Assembly (NCBI GenBank): GCA_023229645.1
Contig: JALNYU010000010.1
Coordinates: forward strand, 80,705-144,704
From: Nevskia sp.
GTDB lineage: Bacteria; Pseudomonadota; Gammaproteobacteria; Nevskiales; Nevskiaceae
Direction: 5' to 3'
DNA: 64,000 nt
Positions 60,869 to 64,000 of this stretch are shown here, piece by piece. The notes below the pieces were generated by a model. That model had not been told where the DNA came from, ran no database searches, and was given only the letters and a program-made list of their open reading frames with translations. The position numbers and the translations under genes were made by a program. The number at the start of each line of letters is the position of its first letter. The first letter of the stretch is position 1.

Positions 60869-63559
60869 TTAGCGCGTCCACGGCGGCGGCGTTTCGGTAT
60901 CGGCGCCATAGCGCTGAATCGCAGCGGCGACAACATCGGCCGAGATTTGGTTTTCCCGCGCCAGCGCATCCAATGTGGCGAGCACGATGGCGTGGCGATC
61001 CACCTCAAAAAACCGGCGTAGCGCTGGCCGCGTGTCGCTGCGGCCAAAACCATCAGTGCCGAGCACGACATAACGGCGGTCCACATACGGCGCGATTAAC
61101 TGCGGATACGCCCGCACGTAATCGGTTGCGGCAATAACGACGTTCGCACCCTGCAGCTGTTGTTGAACGTGGCTCACGCGCGGCGCCGCTAACGGATGCA
61201 GGCGATTCCAGCGCTGCACCTCGGCGGCATCGCGCGCCAGCTCGCCGAAGCTGGTTACGCTGTAGATCGTGCTTGCAATGTTCCAGTCCGTCGCCAGCAA
61301 ATCGGCTGCGGCAATCACTTCCCGCAGAATGGCGCCGGAGCCGAGCAGGGAAGCGCTGGCTTGCGCGTTATCCGGGCGCCGCTCGTCGTAGCGATATAGC
61401 CCGGCGATGATGTCGGCAGCGATGTCGTTTGTTGCCGGTAACGATGGTTGTGCGTAGTTCTCGTTCATCATCGTGATGTAGTAGAACTCGTCGATCTGCT
61501 GCGCCAGCATGCGGCGCATGCCGTAGTCGAGAATCACCGCCAATTCACAGGCGAACGCGGGGTCGTAGGCGCGGCAGTTTGGCACCGTTGAGGCAACGAG
61601 CAAGCTGCTGCCGTCTTGGTGCTGCAGGCCTTCGCCGCCGAGGGTAGTCCGGCCGGCGGTGGCGCCAAACAAAAAGCCGCGCGTGCGTTGGTCGGCAGCG
61701 GCCCAGATTAAATCCCCAACGCGCTGGAAGCCGAACATCGAGTAGTAGATGTAGAACGGCAGCATCGCCACGCCGTGCACGCTGTAAGCGGTGCCAGCGG
61801 CGATCCAAGACGACAACGCGCCGGCCTCGGTAATGCCTTCTTCAAGCAGCTGGCCATCGCGCGCTTCGCGGTAAGACAGCATCGAGCTGGCGTCTTCCGG
61901 TTCGTAGAGTTGCCCGGAAGGCGCATAGATGCCGATCTGGCGGAACAAGTTCGCCATGCCAAACGTGCGTGCCTCGTCGGCGACAATCGGCACAATCCGC
62001 GGCCCCAGCGTTTTGTCGCGCAGCAAGCCGCCGAGCATGCGTACCGCGGCCATTGTCGTTGACATCTCCTTGCCGTCGGCGGCGAGGGCGAACAGCGCAT
62101 AGCTTTCGCGCGCCGGCACCGGTAACGGTTCCGCCACCCGGCGCCGCGCTGGCAGCGGCCCGCCGAGCGCGGCCCGGCGCTGCCGCAGGTATTGCAGTTC
62201 TGGGCTGTTGTCGTCCGGTTTGTAGAAGCGCAGCTTTTCGACATCATCATCGGAAAGCGGCAGATGAAAGCGATCGCGGAACGTTTTCAGCGCGTTCAGA
62301 TCCAGCTTCTTGGCTTGGTGCGAAGTCATGCGCGATTCGCCCGCGCCGCCCATGCCGTAGCCCTTTTTGGTCTTGGCCAAAATTACCGTCGGCTGGCCGC
62401 GGTGGTCGCGCGCCGCCGCAAACGCCGCAGCGAGTTTGCGGAAGTCGTGCCCGCCGCGTTTTAACGCGTCGATCTCAGCATCGCTCATATGCGCGACTAG
62501 CGCCTGAATCTCGGGGTCTTTCTTGAAGAAATGTTCGACGTTGTAAGCGCCGTCTTTGGCGCCGAGGTTCTGGTATTCGCCGTCCACCGTTGCCGCCAGC
62601 CGGCGTAGCAGCGTGTGCTGCGTGTCGCGGGCAAATAGGGCGTCCCAATCCGAGCCCCACAGCACTTTGATCACATTCCAACCGGCGCCGGCAAACAAAG
62701 ACTCCAGCTCTTGGATGATCTGACCGTTACCGCGCACCGGCCCATCGAGCCGCTGCAGATTGCAGTTGACGATGAACGTGAGGTTGTCGAGTTTCTCGCG
62801 CGCGGCCAGCGTTAAGCCGGCGATCGATTCCGGCTCGTCCATCTCGCCATCGCCAAACACGCCCCAAACGCGGCGATTGCCGGTGTTGCTCAGGCTGCGG
62901 TCGGCCAAGTAGCGGAGAAACCGCGCCTGATAAATCGCGTTGATCGGGCCGATGCCCATCGAGCCGGTCGGGAATTGCCAGAAGTCCGGCATCAACCACG
63001 GGTGCGGGTACGAGCACAGGCCGCCACCTGTGATTTCCTGGCGGAAGTTAGCTAGATGCTGCTCGCTCAAGCGGCCTTCGAGAAAGGCACGAGCATAAAT
63101 GCCGGGCGCTGAATGCGGCTGGAAATAAACCAGATCGCCGCCGTGGCCATCGCGCGCGGCCTCAAAGAAATGATTGAAGCCGACTTCGAAAATTTCCGCC
63201 GCCGAGGCATAGCTCGCAATATGGCCGCCGAGTTCGCCATAGGCTTGGTTAGCGCGCACCACCATCACCAGCGCGTTCCAGCGCATGATCGTGGTCAGCC
63301 GCTCTTCGATGGCGAGATCGCCCGGATACGGCCCCTGGCGCTCAATCGGAATCGTGTTGCGGTAGGCCGAGTACGGCGCCGCTGCCGTTAGCAGGCCGAG
63401 ATTTTTTGCATGCGCTTCCAGCTGTTGCAGCAGGTACAACGCCCGCGCCGAATCGGCGCTGCGCAGCACCGCGTCAAATGAATCTAGCCATTCGCGGGTT
63501 TCAATCGGGTTGTTGTCGCCGTTCGCTCCGGCGTCGGCAAAAGGATGACGTCCGTCCAT
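60869..63559 (-). CDS. aceE: Pyruvate dehydrogenase E1 component (homodimeric)
   Basis: The product has 896 residues from MDGRHPFADAGANGD (ATG 63559); three residues of a nearer ATG and a few more upstream are also in frame. The thiamine-diphosphate motif is VWGVFGDGEMDEPESIAGLTLA...FIVNCNLQRLDGPVRGNG. GLCSYPHPWLMPDFWQFPTGSMGIGPINAIYQARFLRYL and the central pyrimidine-binding domain (EEGITEAGALSSWIAAGTAYS) are typical. It decarboxylates pyruvate in the PDH complex. In most relatives aceF follows; here the gene is followed after 21 bp by convergent pgeF, so E2 and E3 must be elsewhere. Confidence 0.97.
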   Translation of the reverse strand: MDGRHPFADAGANGDNNPIETREWLDSFDAVLRSADSARALYLLQQLEAHAKNLGLLTAAAPYSAYRNTIPIERQGPYPGDLAIEERLTTIMRWNALVMVVRANQAYGELGGHIASYASAAEIFEVGFNHFFEAARDGHGGDLVYFQPHSAPGIYARAFLEGRLSEQHLANFRQEITGGGLCSYPHPWLMPDFWQFPTGSMGIGPINAIYQARFLRYLADRSLSNTGNRRVWGVFGDGEMDEPESIAGLTLAAREKLDNLTFIVNCNLQRLDGPVRGNGQIIQELESLFAGAGWNVIKVLWGSDWDALFARDTQHTLLRRLAATVDGEYQNLGAKDGAYNVEHFFKKDPEIQALVAHMSDAEIDALKRGGHDFRKLAAAFAAARDHRGQPTVILAKTKKGYGMGGAGESRMTSHQAKKLDLNALKTFRDRFHLPLSDDDVEKLRFYKPDDNSPELQYLRQRRAALGGPLPARRRVAEPLPVPARESYALFALAADGKEMSTTMAAVRMLGGLLRDKTLGPRIVPIVADEARTFGMANLFRQIGIYAPSGQLYEPEDASSMLSYREARDGQLLEEGITEAGALSSWIAAGTAYSVHGVAMLPFYIYYSMFGFQRVGDLIWAAADQRTRGFLFGATAGRTTLGGEGLQHQDGSSLLVASTVPNCRAYDPAFACELAVILDYGMRRMLAQQIDEFYYITMMNENYAQPSLPATNDIAADIIAGLYRYDERRPDNAQASASLLGSGAILREVIAAADLLATDWNIASTIYSVTSFGELARDAAEVQRWNRLHPLAAPRVSHVQQQLQGANVVIAATDYVRAYPQLIAPYVDRRYVVLGTDGFGRSDTRPALRRFFEVDRHAIVLATLDALARENQISADVVAAAIQRYGADTETPPPWTR

Positions 63560-63640
63560 TGTCGTTCTCATTCGTGGATGCGGCATACGCTACGCCGATT
63601 CAAACAGCATGTGCTGCCGACGTTTGCTTGCATGGCGGCG

Positions 63641-63846
63641 TTATTGATCCGGCCATTAAATATTTGAACAAAGACAGTGCAATGCCAAACCGGATGCCGC
63701 ACTTCCGAGAAAGCGAGAAATGGCCGGATCAATAACAAAGCAATTTGATTTTATTATTGATTCGGCCACTCACGCCGTCTCGAAAAAGTGCGATCTCAAA
63801 TTGCCGCGTAGCACCTCGTTCAACTATTTTGTGGCCGAATCAATAA
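63641..63846. repeat. Copy B of the dispersed two-hairpin element
   Basis: This 206-bp copy has the same ends as the one at 23096-23298. Module 1 is 63641-63735 with perfect 17-bp arms around 61 nt. Module 2 is 63754-63846 (the last arm ends at 63846) with perfect 16-bp arms (TTATTGATTCGGCCAC and its complement) around 61 nt. The 18-nt linker is 63736-63753. It lies about 80 bp upstream of the aceE start and 36 bp before the putative IS end. Flanking sequence differs from that of copy A, and I see no clear target duplication. Confidence 0.9.
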
Positions 63847-63881
63847 TCAACGTCGCCGTCTGTTTTTTGCGGGCTTACTAA

Positions 63882-64000
63882 TAAGTCAGTATATTAGGGA
63901 ACAATAAGGGCGAAGTGTTTGTCCAACCCGACATGAAGAGAGACGGAAGAAGGGTATCGCGATCGGCGTTGGAAGAAATGCGGATGATGGCGCTTGAGCG
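63882..64000 (+). mobile_element. Probable left end of an IS630-type insertion sequence, cut by the window edge
   Basis: From ATG 63933 the frame reads MKRDGRRVSRSALEEMRMMA and is open to the edge (22 codons). This resembles the start of IS630-family transposases, which begin with a DGR-x-L/V...TLEEIR-type helix-turn-helix. Upstream, TAAGTCAGTATATTAGGGAA at about 63882-63901 fits the terminal sequence and TA target of such elements, as I remember them. With only 68 coding bases the assignment is tentative. Confidence 0.45.

Noticed and set aside
63641..63846. Repeat element as an integron attC site or retron msr-msd
   Set aside because: The 7-bp R-box RYYYAAC/GTTRRRY pair is absent at the arms, and no integrase or reverse transcriptase is encoded nearby.

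Overview
The window is a chromosomal segment of a moderately GC-rich gammaproteobacterium. The main evidence is gene order. map/glnD/dapD, rpsB-tsf-pyrH-frr-uppS-cdsA-rseP-bamA-skp-lpxD-fabZ-lpxA-lpxB-rnhB-dnaE-accA-tilS-pyrG-kdsA-eno-ftsB-ispD and bamD/rluD-pgeF are classic gammaproteobacterial neighbourhoods. SerA is of the short E. coli-like type, and outer-membrane/LPS genes are present. The periplasmic-sensor diguanylate cyclase and the MpaB-like protein would fit the Xanthomonadales/Nevskiales/Steroidobacter side of the class, but the sequence alone does not settle the order.

Layout. 1-18.5 kb is a mixed accessory/metabolic region. It holds a truncated-at-edge Cys/Met-metabolism PLP enzyme, a small cysteine-rich secreted protein, hslR, an exported methyltransferase, a truncated globin, a large Reg_prop/Y_Y_Y/GGDEF sensor, a thioesterase, serA, an S9 peptidase, an MpaB-like protein, metZ-nudL-mazG, degV, an orphan parA, ppnP, and an acetyltransferase/glycosyltransferase pair whose glycosyltransferase has three frameshifts. 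18.7-23.4 kb holds a secreted phosphoesterase, a TfoX-N protein, a PaaI-type thioesterase, a frameshifted MBL hydrolase and the first copy of a discrete repeat element. 23.4-29.6 kb, mostly on the minus strand, carries dapE, dapD, glnD and map. 29.7-57.2 kb is a long plus-strand run linking translation (rpsB, tsf, frr, tilS), nucleotide synthesis (pyrH, pyrG), cell envelope (uppS, cdsA, rseP, bamA, skp, lpxD, fabZ, lpxA, lpxB, kdsA), replication (dnaE, rnhB), fatty-acid synthesis (accA), glycolysis (eno), division (ftsB), isoprenoids (ispD) and NAD (nadE). 57.3-63.6 kb has bamD divergent from rluD-pgeF, then aceE. The right edge carries the second repeat copy and what looks like the left end of an IS630-type insertion sequence.

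Most notable: a sharply bounded ~203-206 bp element occurs twice, at 23096-23298 and 63641-63846. It consists of two inverted, divergent copies of one 93-95 nt hairpin module. Each module has a 16-17 bp stem, exactly 61 nt inside it, and an inner GTGC/GCAC pairing. The stems of the two modules differ by two compensated base-pair changes. I do not recognise the family. Other points are a BamD with a ~300-residue C-terminal extension carrying four copies of a KG-FF-L-KTYTV-like motif, an EF-Ts with a ~50-residue insertion, a candidate H-type pseudoknot before a thioesterase gene, a degenerate GGDEF protein, and the absence of dxr, ispF and aceF from places where they usually sit.
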